Assembly: GCA_007844125.1 (NCBI GenBank)
Contig: CM017561.1
Span: 31,612,889-31,676,888, forward strand
Direction: 5' to 3'
DNA length: 64,000 nt
DNA from: Sinonovacula constricta
Taxonomy: Eukaryota > Mollusca > Bivalvia > Cardiida > Solecurtidae
Shown here: piece after piece, positions 1 through 12,160 of the stretch
Layout of the letters: every line of letters begins with the position of its first letter
How positions within the stretch are numbered: the stretch's first letter is position 1
Position numbers and translations under genes: made by a program
Notes under the pieces: model-generated
What the model saw: the letters and a program-made list of their open reading frames with translations, nothing else
Databases searched by the model: none
What the model was told of the DNA's origin: nothing

Positions 1-630
1 TTATAGGTACACCCTAGACATAAGAGGTACACCCTAGACATTGAAGGTACACCCTAGACATTACAGCTACACCCTAGACATTGGATGTACACCCTAGACA
101 TTAGAGGTACACCCTAGACATTATAGGTACATCCTAGACATTGGAGTTAAACCCTAGACATTAGATGTACACCCCAGACATTAGAGGTACACCCCAGACA
201 CAGGAGGTACACCCTAGACATTAGAGGTACACCCCAGACATTGAAGGTACACCCCAGACATTGGAGGTACACCCCATACATTGGAGGTACACCCCAGAAA
301 TTGATGTTCACCCTAGACATTGGAGGAACACCCCCAGGCATTCGGGGTAGACCCCAGGCATTCGAGGTAGACCCCCAGACATTCTAGGTTGACCCCCAGG
401 CATTCGATAGACCCCAGGCATTCGAGGTAGACCCCAGACAAGGTAGACCCCAGACATTGGAGGTGAACCCCAGGCATTCGAGATATACCCCGGGTATTTA
501 AGGTAGACCCCAGGCATTCGAGGTAGACCCCAGGCATTCGAGGTAGATCCCAGACAAGGTAGACCCTAGACATTGGAGGTAGACCCCATGCATTAGAGGT
601 AGACCCCAAGCATTCGAGGTAGACCCCAGG
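1..630. repeat. 20-bp minisatellite array
   Basis: About 30 head-to-tail copies of a 20-bp unit (consensus GGTACACCCTAGACATTAGA) start at the window edge, so the array is truncated on the left. Copies 3' of about 300 diverge to a GGTAGACCCCAGGCATTCGA variant, some with 1-2 bp indels or shortened units. Long minus-strand frames exist only because the unit lacks stops; they are not genes. Confidence 0.95.
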
Positions 631-2631
631 CCCCCCACCCCCCCTAGAGTTCACTGCCCGACAGGAACTTGAGGGGATGATGAGTTACAAGAGGGTATGG
701 AGCTGCGGAGTGTATAGATATATGAACAAAGTCTTGATCTATGCTAATACTAAGTTTCTTACATATATCCTATCTTGTGTATATAGTTTTGTATTCATTT
801 ACTTTCTGTCAGACAATGTGCTTATCATTTCAATGTTTTGTTTCATGTACAATACATGTTATAGACCAAACATGTATTTCCGTCTCTAAAAGACTGATCT
901 GAGGTCGTGGAACGGAAGTTGTGTTATCATCAAACAAAATACTTAACGCATTCTCTAACACAAAATTGAATATTATCGATGATACACTCATGGTCTCGAA
1001 CTCATGTCCTTATGACGACAAAATGATCGGGAGTTAAACAGTCATGGACATTAATAATGATTGTTAGATATTATTCCGGGGTTGCAACCCCATATATCGA
1101 GTTTTAGACAATCAAGTAAAGTTCTTAATGGAACATAGTTTATATCGTTTATCTTGGTTTTTTAAAGTTAAGATTCTGGTATCTTATTACTCACTAGCTT
1201 ATGCCAGGGGCTCACGTGTACATAAGCACATAAAGGTATTTTAATAAACAGCCAATGCCATTGGTCAATACAAAAAATGTTCAAATAATATTTTAAGATA
1301 GAAACATTAAAATTGCACACAATTGGTACATACTACGCGGTATATGCATGGCAAAATAAATGTTTTAATAAAAATGGCCACGTTGGTGTCTTAAAATACA
1401 AACCTACTTAAATATGTATTGATAGGATCCATCTGGGTAGATTTAGGCGTTCTTTTAAGAGTAATGTTCATATAGGATTTTAATAAACTATTGTATGTAG
1501 TTTTAAATTTTTAAATATCCGTGGCAATGTCAATTTAACACCAACAAGAACATATGACATGATGATATGAGTAAGCTAATGCAACATACATTGAATTTTT
1601 TAAAAGGCACAGGACAAAGGTATTAAAATGCCATTCAATTGTAAAAGTTACAACACAACTGTGCCGCGAAATTATATACAGTAGCGAAAACCCAACAAAT
1701 ACGGTGCCGCTTTTGAGAAGGTGATCAACCGAAGTGTTTAAATCGTTTTTTTAAAAGCTCTAACCTCGCACTTAATGGCCTTCCGACCTCACTAGACATC
1801 ATTGAGATGGGTCAAAATCTTTAAGACGTGTTGTGTTGAATTTGGGTTGTGTTATTTACAAAAGAGCGATTACCTTGAGTATGAGTCCATACCGGACAGA
1901 GGTCTCGGTCGACAAGATGGGTGTCGGGTAGGTACTGAACAACTGACTAGTTACGTGACTAGTCAGTGTCAGAAGAAGTCCACAGACGGCGTATGGATCC
2001 ATGATTCCCTTCTTCTATAATATCGCGTGCTAGTTAATGGATTCTCTTACTAGTATCTGTAACAAGGGAATAAACGTTCCTCCAAGAGCGGAACTAGCAC
2101 ACGGCAGCTTATTGGGCGCTTGTTTGATAACAAGTGTCCACAATTATACACAAGAGCTGAAACTCGAAGGCATCTGATTACCTGTTTGAAATACACATTC
2201 ATAATGATATTAAACAAATAGTCGGGATTATATAGTTTTATTAAGTTATTTTTTTCTTTCTTTTTTCTCTTAATTTTCTTTCAAACACAACATAAGGAAA
2301 TTAATAGTAAATTACCAAGTTACCGTTTCACAGTCTCCCAGTCCGCCCTTGGAGGTCAGCTATTATCGGTACCGAAACTCTGTTGCGTGCTTATGTGGAA
2401 CAAATCTTAGATAAGGAAAATGGAAATCTTGACTTGAAAAGAGAAATCCTTATTTCCTCTGCTCTTCGATTGTACTGTTTAACGTAAATGTCAATTAGCC
2501 ACGTATTATCCATTTCGTGCAAGAAATGTTTGTTTTGAATTGAACTTTCTTTTGGTTCAATAGATATCTTCTGTTACAGCATTGCGAGTGATTTTTTAAC
2601 TATGTCATTTATTAACCCTTTAAAGAAAAGG
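631..2631. other. intergenic, no gene seen
   Basis: AT-rich non-coding DNA. Short open frames at 677-889 and 1802-2020 have no recognisable domain and no supporting splice structure. A perfect 10-bp hairpin stem (1942-1951 with 1958-1967, 6-nt loop) is the only clear structure. Confidence 0.6.
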
Positions 2632-2832
2632 CTCAGCCCATCGCCGCGTGGACTCGAGCCCCAGTCGGGGCGAGAAGTTTAATGGGGGGAGGTTTTCAAG
2701 CTAACCCGCGGAGCGCCAGTGGTTCTACTCAGACATAAGTCTGTGGTCTTCGCCCACCCATAATTAGCTGGGTGTCGCCAATATGACCATATTTGTGTCG
2801 ACGAGATGAAACAAAAAACAAAACAAAAAATA
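2632..2832 (+). mobile_element. SINE-C copy 1 (5' truncated)
   Basis: Shares its body with copies near 16268 and 59918: a B-box-like segment (GGACTCGAGCCCC), then a GTGGTTCTAC..CAGACA..TCTGTGGTCTTC block, a GGGTGTCGCCAATATGA block, and an A-rich AACAAAACAAAA tail. The A-box half is missing or degenerate. A tRNA-derived SINE is inferred. Confidence 0.75.
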
Positions 2833-4542
2833 AGTGAAAGTATTCGATAAACAGATTCGATGAGCAGTATGGCAAATGATTAACTGATGTATTGACATTT
2901 CCTGTATGTTTGTTTTTACGATGCAACAACAGCTGGTTTTCAGTGTTTATCCTACCTGACAAATGTTATTTGGGATGTATGCAGACCTGTACCGTCTCTT
3001 CATGGATCAATGTCTGGTAATGTATCTAACTATAGGAGCTCTGTCCAGGAAAATCGTGACCATCTGCTTCAAACACACACTTTAATATATTATGTAGTAC
3101 TCTTTAAACCCTTTAATAAGAATACCTATGTATGTTATAAATTGTATGCACATTTAATTGTTGTTTGCCCAATTAATTGAATGCGCACGCGCACATACCA
3201 TCCAAGTGTATAGTATAGCACTCTGTTGTAGTTGTGCAGGTATAGCTCTCCTGTGTACACCGAGCAGTGCGACGGCTCCAGGGCGAGTCGCGGAAGCTGG
3301 TGTGTACGGCGGCTCATTGGTGCCACTTCAGAAGACTGACATCACCTGCTTGAGACGACTCGATCGCTTACTTCTCATTTGTCCAAGTTTAAATGATAAA
3401 ATACTGAATCGTGTTCTGAAGACAAATGTTTAAACATCTATTCATGTTAAAGTTATAACCTTGCTTATGGGCGTAGATTGAAAACAGCGTGTAGTCACTG
3501 TTAAATCGAGGGGTGGGTCGCTTTGTTCCACTCTCTGGCATATATTCATTGAGAATGGAGTTGTTGTTGTGTGTGTTTTTTTGTTTGTTTTTTTTTGCTT
3601 TTGTTTTTTTAAAAAAGAGTGTGGGCACGTAGGCTTACACTACAGTGTTCTAAAGAAGCCAGGAACAATACTTTAAAGAAAGTCTGTTTATAACATCGAA
3701 CATCAGCGAGAAGACTTCGTGGGGAGGGGGTGGGGATAGGGTGAAATTCAAATGTTCATTCTTTCCAAATCTAAAAATAAATTCGAGGGATGGGGGTGGG
3801 GGAAAGAACAGTATTTCTCGGGATCTTTGCAGGTAACACTAATCTACTTTACTAAATGAAAGGGAAAAAACTGTCGGATACTGCCTTCCAATTCAATTAA
3901 TTAATTTAAGCTGTCCAGCTCCGCATCCTCGGTTTCGTATAAGTGTTGAAAAAAATTATATAAAAAGAAAATATTTCATCATTGAATTTAAGAAATATTA
4001 TTTCAATGGACTGTATTTTACAAATACTTTTAACAAGAACACCAGGGACTACTGCAACAACACATATAGCTATGATGACAAAGATGTGCCTCTTTTCACC
4101 AAACCCGCTCTTATGAGCCGAAGAAATATATACTTGTTAGGCCTACGTTATAATCTCCCGTATTAATATGTGAATTCCATTTTCAGAACGAACATAAAGC
4201 AGACGTTCGTATTGTATATGTTTGTGGAATAATATGCTGGCAGTAAGATACTCCTTTTTAGTTGTTGATTCTTGGGGAAAAAAAGTGTGAACTGAACTCA
4301 TTTGACCGCAGTGCTCGAAAAAACTACAGATGCAGAGAGATAAGGTAGATGCACGCAAGAGTATCTGGGGAGCTATATTTATAACCAGAATCACTTTAAA
4401 AGCCGTGCTCCCCTTATTGACACCGATTGCTACGATTCAACAGATTAAATTATACCACGAGCATAAGATATGACGTAGATTTTAAGTGACCTGGTCCATG
4501 TTTAGTTAAGGTACTCGACACATATAACCACACGATCCGCAC
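2833..4542. other. intergenic, no gene seen
   Basis: Contains G-rich low-complexity patches near 3721-3800. Overlapping open frames on both strands near 3135-3433 show no recognisable protein signature. Confidence 0.5.
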
Positions 4543-5205
4543 TTAAAGGTGGCATTCGACATTTTGGACTAAATTTTTTTTTTCCAAATAACCAAATAAA
4601 TCATTGTTACCTGAAAAAGTCCTTCAAAATGCTGTTCTTTGATATCCTAGATCTGTGTGAACAGTTAAGCATAAATCACCACACGTCATTGCAAACAGGT
4701 ATTTCATACCCGAGCCACGCTGCAGAGATAGCTATTTTCAAACTTAGAAAACCACGTGACCACTTACATTTATATAGTCATCCATGTACTCCGCTCTGAC
4801 GTCAATATCTATTTTTAGCAGTGATCACTATTGCGCTTTTTCATAGCGGTGGACTGGGCATTTATAGTAATTCTTTCGCGATAAGTACAGTTATTTTTTA
4901 AAACTAAGTAAACCACGTGACCACTTACTCTTGAGGTCACGACGTTATATAGTCATCTGGATAATCGTCTCTGACGTCGATATCTATTTTTAGTAGGGAC
5001 CATTGTCGAGTTGGATTTTTTTATACACTAAAACAGCTAGAAAGAATTCACATTATTTTGCCTAACAATTCAGTTAGTGTTCAAAATCGTATTTGTTAAA
5101 TGTTAAGTATAAATTTATATAAAAATTATGCTTAAATTCCCCAAAGCAGTGGTTCGATATTAATTTATGTATATGATATATGTAAAATATCGGGTACCAC
5201 TTTAA
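4543..5205 (+). mobile_element. Family P TTAA-flanked MITE, 663 bp
   Basis: Begins TTAAAGGTGGCATTCGACA and ends with the inverted counterpart GGGTACCACTTTAA. This is the longest P copy. An internal stretch is duplicated: 4735-4816 resembles 4896-4996, each with AACCACGTGACCACTTA followed by a TGACGTC motif. A perfect CRE palindrome TGACGTCA lies at 4797-4804. No transposase frame is visible, so it is non-autonomous. TTAA at both ends suggests piggyBac-type mobilisation; that is inference. Confidence 0.8.
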
Positions 5206-6329
5206 ATATGCATTCTCATTATTGTGACGCTATCGAGCCAATAAGAGAATTGCGTATGGCTGACGAATGAACATGGTGCATATTGTTGCGTTGGCAGTTC
5301 GGAGATATACTAGTTTATTGATTTCAAAACAGTAAAAAGACGTGGTAAAACTTTAGACAGATATCATGTTCACTTACCATCTAATGATCAGGAGTATTAT
5401 TTTTATTTGATTATTTATTGTGGCTTATTGTCTGCTGTTTGTTGTTTTGTTTGTTGTTTTAAATGCCAGTTTGATCACGTGCGACCATATCAACTAGAGG
5501 GGGTCCTCATAATTGGTTTAATTGGCGGGTTCAGGGTTAATATGATTCTCTTCAGGAAAAGACAATGTCATCATTTAATAAGGGTTGTGCAACATGGTCG
5601 ATGCAAATAAAGGCATCCCTGTAAATGAATTAAAATTACGCTAAAAAAAACCCTAGCTGTAGAAATCTCTCTCTTTTTTTCTTCAAAAGTTCAATCTAAA
5701 TAATATCTAATAACGTAGAGCGTTTTGCTAAATGCTTTATTGTACGAGTATCGCTGCTCCTCTGTATGTGAACTTCAATAGACCTGTACACATTAAAGAC
5801 GAGTCTCTTTAATAAGAAAACAAGGTGCATGTTGTTTAGCCTACATGTGCCTATTGTAGGACGACATTGTAATGGTGGTAACTGTCCTGTTGTGTGATCT
5901 GGTAAAAGAATAGTTTGCGAGTAGAGTTCAGCATGTAAGTAGTGGTAAAACACGATTCTACAGCACGATATGAGGAGTTACAATGAGTTCCGGACCTCAG
6001 AATCGAGCGAGGTATAACGGGCATCTCAAACGACATGGATGCAATACATTATTCGTAAGTAGAGTTATGATGTTTAGTTTTTAGTTAATAGGAATAAATA
6101 GCATGTGTTATTGATATAAAGGAATATAAAGGAATAAACGTGTCGGGGGATGGACCCGGCGTGAGGGGGGGGGGGGGGGGGGATGGAATGGAGGGGATGG
6201 GGGCGTGCATCCCCACGACCCCAATAACCCAGGTAAAAGTTTAGAGTGGTGAAAAAAATGCATGTTAGTGTAAAAATAGCTAAAATACTGAGCTTTTAAA
6301 GTAAATTTTACTACTTAGGTCGAAGTTAG

Positions 6330-6331
<2 letters not shown>
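5206..6331. other. intergenic, no gene seen
   Basis: AT-rich DNA with a G homopolymer near 6166-6182 followed by GGATGG-rich sequence ending in GCATCCCC, reminiscent of the degenerate ends of the CAGGGGCGGATCC elements. No coding signature. Confidence 0.5.
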
Positions 6332-6425
<94 letters not shown>

Positions 6426-6428
6426 CGC
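6332..6428. repeat. (CT)n(GT)n compound microsatellite
   Basis: About 38 CT dinucleotides run into about 9 GT units and end in GCGCGC. The sequence just 5' (CGAAGTTAGGGTC, reverse strand of GACCCTAACTTCG) matches a motif at about 24387 and 32079, so the array sits inside or beside a dispersed element. Confidence 0.95.
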
Positions 6429-6439
6429 GCATTTTATAT

Positions 6440-6601
6440 ATAATTAAACAGCTTTTATGAAGTATTTTAAATATCAAAATATATAATTTTGATAGTTTGA
6501 AAGATAAAAAAATACAACTCCCAAAAGATACACTGTTCATTTTGTTTAAGGATGAGCCAATATTTTTTTTTATCTGTGTACCAATTCTTTGTGCATTTAT
6601 C

Positions 6602-6639
<38 letters not shown>

Positions 6640-6835
6640 TATATTATTTTATAAATATGATTTTTTTTTCATTTCAATAGCATTCCAATGGTGTATAGCT
6701 TTTAATTTTTGGAGCACAAATGAAGAAATTACAAGAAAATTCTATACAATTCATCTGAAAATCCCTTGAAGTTGCCATCAATGATGGGTGCCAAGACAAG
6801 GGATCTACACTAAAGTGGAAATATCTATAAGATAT
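6440..6835 (+). mobile_element. Family T element, 3' portion (copy 1)
   Basis: Matches copies at 23392 and 55233 from the AACAGCTTTTATgAAGTATTTT segment through the CAATGGTGTATAGCTTTTAA segment to a degraded right end (TGCCATCAATGATGGGTGCC). An A homopolymer of about 30 nt (6607-6637) interrupts it. The left end is missing or replaced by the CT microsatellite. Confidence 0.8.
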
Positions 6836-7945
6836 ATAAGCAAACTGGAAGATACCACATTTAATTACTGCGCCCAAAGATTCTAGGCTACTACATGGAT
6901 GACTGATTGTAAACACGATAGAAAATTATGTTTTAAAAAAATAATTATAATACAGTTGCACTAGGGAGAAAATTATCCGCCTGACTGTATCTTATTTGAA
7001 AATAAACACAAAGAGAACCAACTGGCATAATAGAAAGAACTAAGGCAATACAAGGACGCAGGTCTGATACCCGACCGAGACAGCATAAAGTCATATAGTG
7101 TTTAGTAAAAAAAAAGTACATGAATGTTTCAAGTGCTATTTCACGTTTTCCTGGTTTAATATTAGTCATGCAACTTTTAGAAATTGGCACTGCTCTTGAA
7201 AAAAATATAAAACCGACTATAAATAAAGAGCATCAGGGACAGTCGCCTTTCATCATGGCATACAGTAAAACAACATCGGTTGTTACTGATCGCTATGATG
7301 ACGGAGTGGCATTTAATGCCGCAGCAGAAAAAAACAAAAACAGTGAATTGATTCATGACTGAATTGTGAACAGATTCAATAACAACAAAGATACAGATTT
7401 GTGATTACGCGTGTCGATTGTTGATAGTTCTCTCGCTAATACGTGCCGTGTCGTTTATTGTGGTGTGAGACAACATAATCATGATCAGGCAAGGGCTTTA
7501 TGATTCTTATCCAAACATCAGTGCGACTTTGCAGACGCGTTTTCGTATGATATAAATGAAGAGTTGTGTATTGTGTATTTCTTAATGAAAGTAAAAAGGT
7601 AGATATGACATGCAATTCCTCAAATAATCATCTAATATTTTCACTATATATGGCCCAAGTTATTTTTTTAAAAGATTCCGATTTATATCATTACAATGTC
7701 AGATTAATAATAACACAACATGACTGCAGGTGGTGGGGTAACGTAAGTAGAAGCTTAAGTTGACTGGTAGATGTGCCATAAACCCGTCACTGACATATGT
7801 TTTTCATTTTCTGTTCTCGTTCCCATACTTTAATGATAAAAGATTGTAAACAAAACTAGTTGATAACGCATACTTTGTTGTGGTAGTCAACAATCTAGCT
7901 TAACTTTCGCCACAAGTTTTTAAAGCAGATCTGCAACAGGGCGGG
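6836..7945. other. intergenic, no gene seen
   Basis: No recognisable gene or repeat family. Short frames at 7120-7362 and 7566-7763 show no domain. Confidence 0.5.
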
Positions 7946-8275
7946 AAAAAGGTTAGCCTTCGCCGGAATTCGAACCTCAGGCCTCCCCTATATTGGCAGG
8001 TTCTTCTACCAATTGTAATTTAGAGGTTCTGATAACGAACTACCAGTGAAACTGCTACACTCCTTACTTTTTACACAATGAGACTCTTACTCATCACTGG
8101 TTCTACTATACAGACTCGCTGCATATGACAACACAAACAGGTTAACGTGGTTGACCATGACATACAACGTAATACTAGCAGAAAAGTTACCATCCACCGA
8201 GATTCGAACCACTGACCTCCCGTATAATATCGGGGTTTTTGCATTCTGAGCTGTAAAGACTATCAGAGAATTGAT
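7946..8275 (-). repeat. two degenerate tRNA-like segments
   Basis: On the minus strand, two segments (about 8020-7960 and 8270-8185) each carry a B-box-like motif (GGTTCGAATTC and GGTTCGAATCTC) preceded by an A-box-like stretch. Neither forms a convincing cloverleaf. I read them as old SINE heads or tRNA relics rather than functional tRNAs. The family was not identified. Confidence 0.4.
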
Positions 8276-8431
8276 CTAGCCAAAGTTCCTGATTCACAGA
8301 ACTGTCTCAACTACGAAATGCCTATGTCATGGATTTAATAACATAATATCTCAATGGTCTTCCGAGATATTGTCTAATATTTGCATGATGTTTTGACTGA
8401 GTTATTTATGGTCTTATTAGCATATATAGAT

Positions 8432-8520
8432 TTGGTAAGAAAAAGGGTACCATGTTGTTACATGCATTAGATATAGGCAAATTGTTGGATACCAATACCT
8501 TTAAAGTGCAAAAGTACAAT
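8432..8520 (+). mobile_element. Family P right-end fragment
   Basis: The segment GCATTAGATATAGGCAAATTG followed by TTGGATACCAATACCTTTAA matches the right terminus of family P. The rest of the element is absent. Confidence 0.5.
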
Positions 8521-8719
8521 GCCTCAATTGCCTAAAATTAATGATTCATTACCTGGGTGGTATACAATATCTTAAAGAAGTTAAATCTGTGATAATTACT
8601 TTTTGAAATGTACAATACAAATAGGAAAATTTCTTATGATAAGTTAATTAAAGTTTACCTACGTATAGTGATTTTCCTTTTTATGTTTCTCAATACCATG
8701 TTATGATAATTTTAGATCT

Positions 8720-8731
8720 ATGAAGTCATGA
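8720..8731 (+). promoter_or_regulatory. 3-codon upstream ORF overlapping the LRR start
   Basis: ATG AAG TCA TGA ends on the TGA that overlaps the first receptor ATG (8728) and lies directly before the second ATG (8731). A polypyrimidine-poor AG at 8714-8715 could be a splice acceptor; if so, the upstream ATG would still be in the exon. A role in translational control is inference only. Confidence 0.35.
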
Positions 8732-11115
8732 TGTCAGTGACGCTACAGCTACAGATCGCCTACTGCCTGTTGGCGAGCGTATTCTTGCCTGTGATGCCCC
8801 AGTCTCCATGTGATGGTTCGCCCTGTCCATGTAGCACCATATCAAACACAAGCAAGGTCATGGTCAATTGCTCATATATGAACTTTACGCATGTGCCGCA
8901 AGGCCTCCCAAAGAGCACAGTAGTGTTGGATCTGTCCCACAACCATCTGCAGCCGAACAGCCTGAGCTCTGTCTGCGACTCCTACAACATCCAGACCCTC
9001 CTTCTGTCATGGAACAGCCTCTCACATCTCCCCGATCACGTGTTCAGCAAGTGCCTTGCCTTTCAGAGTCTCGATCTGTCTGGAAACCACCTGGACAATG
9101 TATCTTCACAGACACTCTTAGGACTAACCGTGTCACGACTTGTCGGTTTAGAATCTGTAAGGTTTCAAAATGATACATTTAAAAACCAAATCAAGCTTCA
9201 CCATTTGGACATTCGTATACAGCAGCAAGACATTCCGTCAGATTTGTTCTCTGGGTTAAATCTGCAAGTTTTGAACATCTCTGTCAAGCAAGTTATCAAC
9301 CTGTCACCATTGGTGTTTCGAGACTCCCGTTCATCGCTAACTGAACTGAGAATCGAGGGATATCATTTTCACGACATTGATTCTAGATTTCTCGAAGGGT
9401 TTCATCAATTGCTTATTTTTGAATTACACGTGGAAATGTTTACTTCTTTTCAAATGTCGATTTTTCAAAATACACCAGCACTTAAACGAATAAAATTAAG
9501 CGACATAAAGAAAATATCAACGAGTAAGGGCGACAACTTCACTTTGGAGAATGTCCTAGAAATTTGTATAAATAAGGCTGACAGCATTCCTGACGATATA
9601 TTTTCTAATGTTCCAAGATTGGTGGACCTTGATTTATCATACAGCACAGTGATGTTTGTACCGGAGCATTGGTTTAAAAACGAGACGAGTATTAAACATC
9701 TAAACCTGTCACGGATGGACCTCTCATCAATACACCAACATCACTTCACACATCTCCAGAAGTTAGAAACTTTCGATATGTCATACAACAGATTACGATC
9801 ATTAGAAAGCGAACTGTTTCATCATGCAAGTCACCATATTAGAGACATTAACTTGAGTGGGAACCTGTTAACAGAGCTAGTTGGGAACATATTTTCAAAC
9901 TGTTCTCAGCTAGAGCGCTTGGACTTGAGTGAGAATCAGATATCATTGATAGACTCGGACGTCTTTGGACAGCTAAACGGCCTGCGCCATCTGAGCCTTA
10001 GAGACAACAAGCTGTCGCAGCTGGCTAAGGGAATATTTATAAACACAGTGCAACTGGTACATGTTGACCTGTCGTCTAATGTACTTACCGGTGAACATTT
10101 ACAAGAACTCTACCACCTGTCACAGTTGGAAAATTTGGACCTTTCCAATAATCGGATAGCCTCCGTGCCCGGGTCGATATTTACCATTGTTCCTTCATTG
10201 ACTGCGCTCGATCTTCGCTTTAACCCAATAGACTGCCACTGTGAACTTGCACATACCTTGACTCTGTATGAAACACAGCTACGAGTTTCGGCGACGTGTA
10301 AAATAGTTTTAAGGGATCAAGACATAAAAGAGTTCCTAGAGCAATCCAACTGTTTCGTTTCAAATGACAAGATTGACGCCACCAACGTGTCAATCGTCAC
10401 ACAAGCAATCCCTGTTCCTGTTATTGTCCCCTCGGACGAGAATGAGGATAATTCTAGCTTTGAAAGTGTCACGGAGGATTATACTTCATCGTTAACACGA
10501 GAGTTAGTTCCATCGACGTCAGCAACACAGCCAACGGTAACACCTTCTGCAGGCACGATTTTACCGGACCTACAACCTGCCGATGGAGAGCAATCTGATA
10601 TCATACCCGTGCTGACAACTCCACATGCTGCTTCTTCTCCAGGCAATGACGTCGTAAACGTAACTGATGTCATGGCGGATGATAACGTGCTAGATAAAAC
10701 GACGACCAGTTACAATGCCACTGATTTTGTGCCGTCGGGGAATTTTACGGGACCTGCGTACATAGTGACTACGCTTGCAACAACGGATAAGTTTGGAACT
10801 GGGTATTATACGGCAGTGGCGTTTATTACGTCAATCGCTCTGATATGTGTGCTGACGATTGCGTTTTTAGTTTGGCGAAAGCGGCGTCAAGGTGAACGTT
10901 ATGAGGTGACAAATGACGGGACCCGTGCGGAGAACTACACGTCGCTGTACAGGGACCGATCCCCAATATCATCCAAGGCCTCACTGGGAATACTGAAAGA
11001 AGTGCCGTCCATACAGATAGAGACTGTCGATGACGATGATAACGTTCACGTCATTAAGTATTCAACCCCCAACAGTGGCGTCCGACATCCGACTGAAACA
11101 GTAAACGGCTTATAG
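8728..11115 (+). CDS. Intronless LRR type I transmembrane receptor
   Basis: A 795-residue single-exon protein. Residues 1-25 are a hydrophobic signal peptide (core IAYCLLASVFLPV). A Cys-rich LRRNT cap follows (CDGSPCPC near 28-35), then about 18 leucine-rich repeats (about 65-500, e.g. LERLDLSENQISLIDSDVF), an LRRCT cap opened by NPIDCHCEL near 498 and closed by a Cys near 540, and a Ser/Thr/Asn-rich stalk (about 545-690). One membrane span (about 693-716) is followed by basic WRKRRQ and a tail of about 79 residues. Middle repeats (about 150-290) are irregular. There is no TIR domain, so it is not a complete Toll receptor. The tail holds YEVT and YTSL tyrosine motifs spaced 13 residues apart. 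Many N-x-S/T sites fit an extracellular LRR domain. Ligand unknown: recognition or adhesion is inferred. Two ATGs are adjacent (8728 and 8731); either could start translation. Confidence 0.92.
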   Translation: MMSVTLQLQIAYCLLASVFLPVMPQSPCDGSPCPCSTISNTSKVMVNCSYMNFTHVPQGLPKSTVVLDLSHNHLQPNSLSSVCDSYNIQTLLLSWNSLSHLPDHVFSKCLAFQSLDLSGNHLDNVSSQTLLGLTVSRLVGLESVRFQNDTFKNQIKLHHLDIRIQQQDIPSDLFSGLNLQVLNISVKQVINLSPLVFRDSRSSLTELRIEGYHFHDIDSRFLEGFHQLLIFELHVEMFTSFQMSIFQNTPALKRIKLSDIKKISTSKGDNFTLENVLEICINKADSIPDDIFSNVPRLVDLDLSYSTVMFVPEHWFKNETSIKHLNLSRMDLSSIHQHHFTHLQKLETFDMSYNRLRSLESELFHHASHHIRDINLSGNLLTELVGNIFSNCSQLERLDLSENQISLIDSDVFGQLNGLRHLSLRDNKLSQLAKGIFINTVQLVHVDLSSNVLTGEHLQELYHLSQLENLDLSNNRIASVPGSIFTIVPSLTALDLRFNPIDCHCELAHTLTLYETQLRVSATCKIVLRDQDIKEFLEQSNCFVSNDKIDATNVSIVTQAIPVPVIVPSDENEDNSSFESVTEDYTSSLTRELVPSTSATQPTVTPSAGTILPDLQPADGEQSDIIPVLTTPHAASSPGNDVVNVTDVMADDNVLDKTTTSYNATDFVPSGNFTGPAYIVTTLATTDKFGTGYYTAVAFITSIALICVLTIAFLVWRKRRQGERYEVTNDGTRAENYTSLYRDRSPISSKASLGILKEVPSIQIETVDDDDNVHVIKYSTPNSGVRHPTETVNGL

Positions 11116-12151
11116 CATTCACGTTGGCCGGTATAATGATAGGTAATTTCCCATTGCTGTGCTTTTACACAATAATAACTTGTAAAGTGTTTTCAGTCGT
11201 GTTCAAAACATCATCGAAATGCTTACCGTAATATGTCCAGTGTGTATAATGTTTTTGATCAATATTGTTATGTATTTTTTAAATTATTATTTACTGCAAG
11301 ACACAAGTCAAACTTACAAAAAATAGTGTTGTTTTAAATGATGTTCGGTTCATAGTCATAACTTAACTATTGCTATTTAGCATTAAGCTGCTCAGTACTG
11401 CTTGATCTTTTCTTTTCACTGCCATTATTACTGTTACATTCTTTTAAGTGAGTGTGTTTATATCATATCACTGTATTAGATTTTTACATACAACATTACT
11501 ATTGAGATTAATAGCTTTTGTTTGTGATAAAGTATTAAATATCATTGATTTACCGAATTGCATTAAAATGAGTGCGCATGGTGCTGTCGGAGAGTTGCCA
11601 AACAATGTTCATGTTAGGAGACAGACAGCAGGCACCACTAAAGGCCATGCCAATGTACGGCTTTTGTTTACTTTTAAATTAATCAGAGTGCATAGAAAAA
11701 GGATCATGGAAGAAGGTCACATTTAACTCTACAAAGGTATGGTTTTATGCTATGAGGCATATTTTAATCATAAGATACTGAATGACCACAACAAAATTTG
11801 CATATTCTTGTTATATGTCTACACTGTTTCCCCCAAAATGTATAAAATAAGTGAAGTATTGAACGTATGCGGCTTTTAAAAGAAATAACACTTATGCAAC
11901 GTTGAATGTTTTTAACATGTTAAACTTTGCCAAGGCATTTAGTCCAATTATAATTTAACTGTTTACGTGTTTGCAATGTTAATTGTATGGAAATGAATCG
12001 CTCTGTTGTGTGTTTTTAATTCCATGAAGTGCGTGTATCAGGATTTATGGCCTATTTGTCCCCTGTTTGTGTTACATTTGTTTGGGGAGAAAAGGAATTA
12101 TGTGATAAAAAGATTTATGGTCGGATTATCATGGTTGTTTTTACCAGGGCT
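11116..12151. other. 3' flank of LRR gene
   Basis: AT-rich, presumably 3' UTR grading into intergenic DNA. No canonical AATAAA was found close to the stop; an ATTAAA variant lies near 11533. The short frame at 11448-11726 has no recognisable feature. Confidence 0.45.
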
Positions 12152-12160
12152 GTTCGTTAC

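Noticed and set aside
147..654. Minus-strand frames reading PGVYLECLG-type repeats
   Set aside because: A product of the stop-free 20-bp minisatellite; every frame gives the same kind of peptide.
3135..3433. Overlapping frames on both strands in a slightly GC-richer patch
   Set aside because: No recognisable domain, signal peptide or consistent splice sites.
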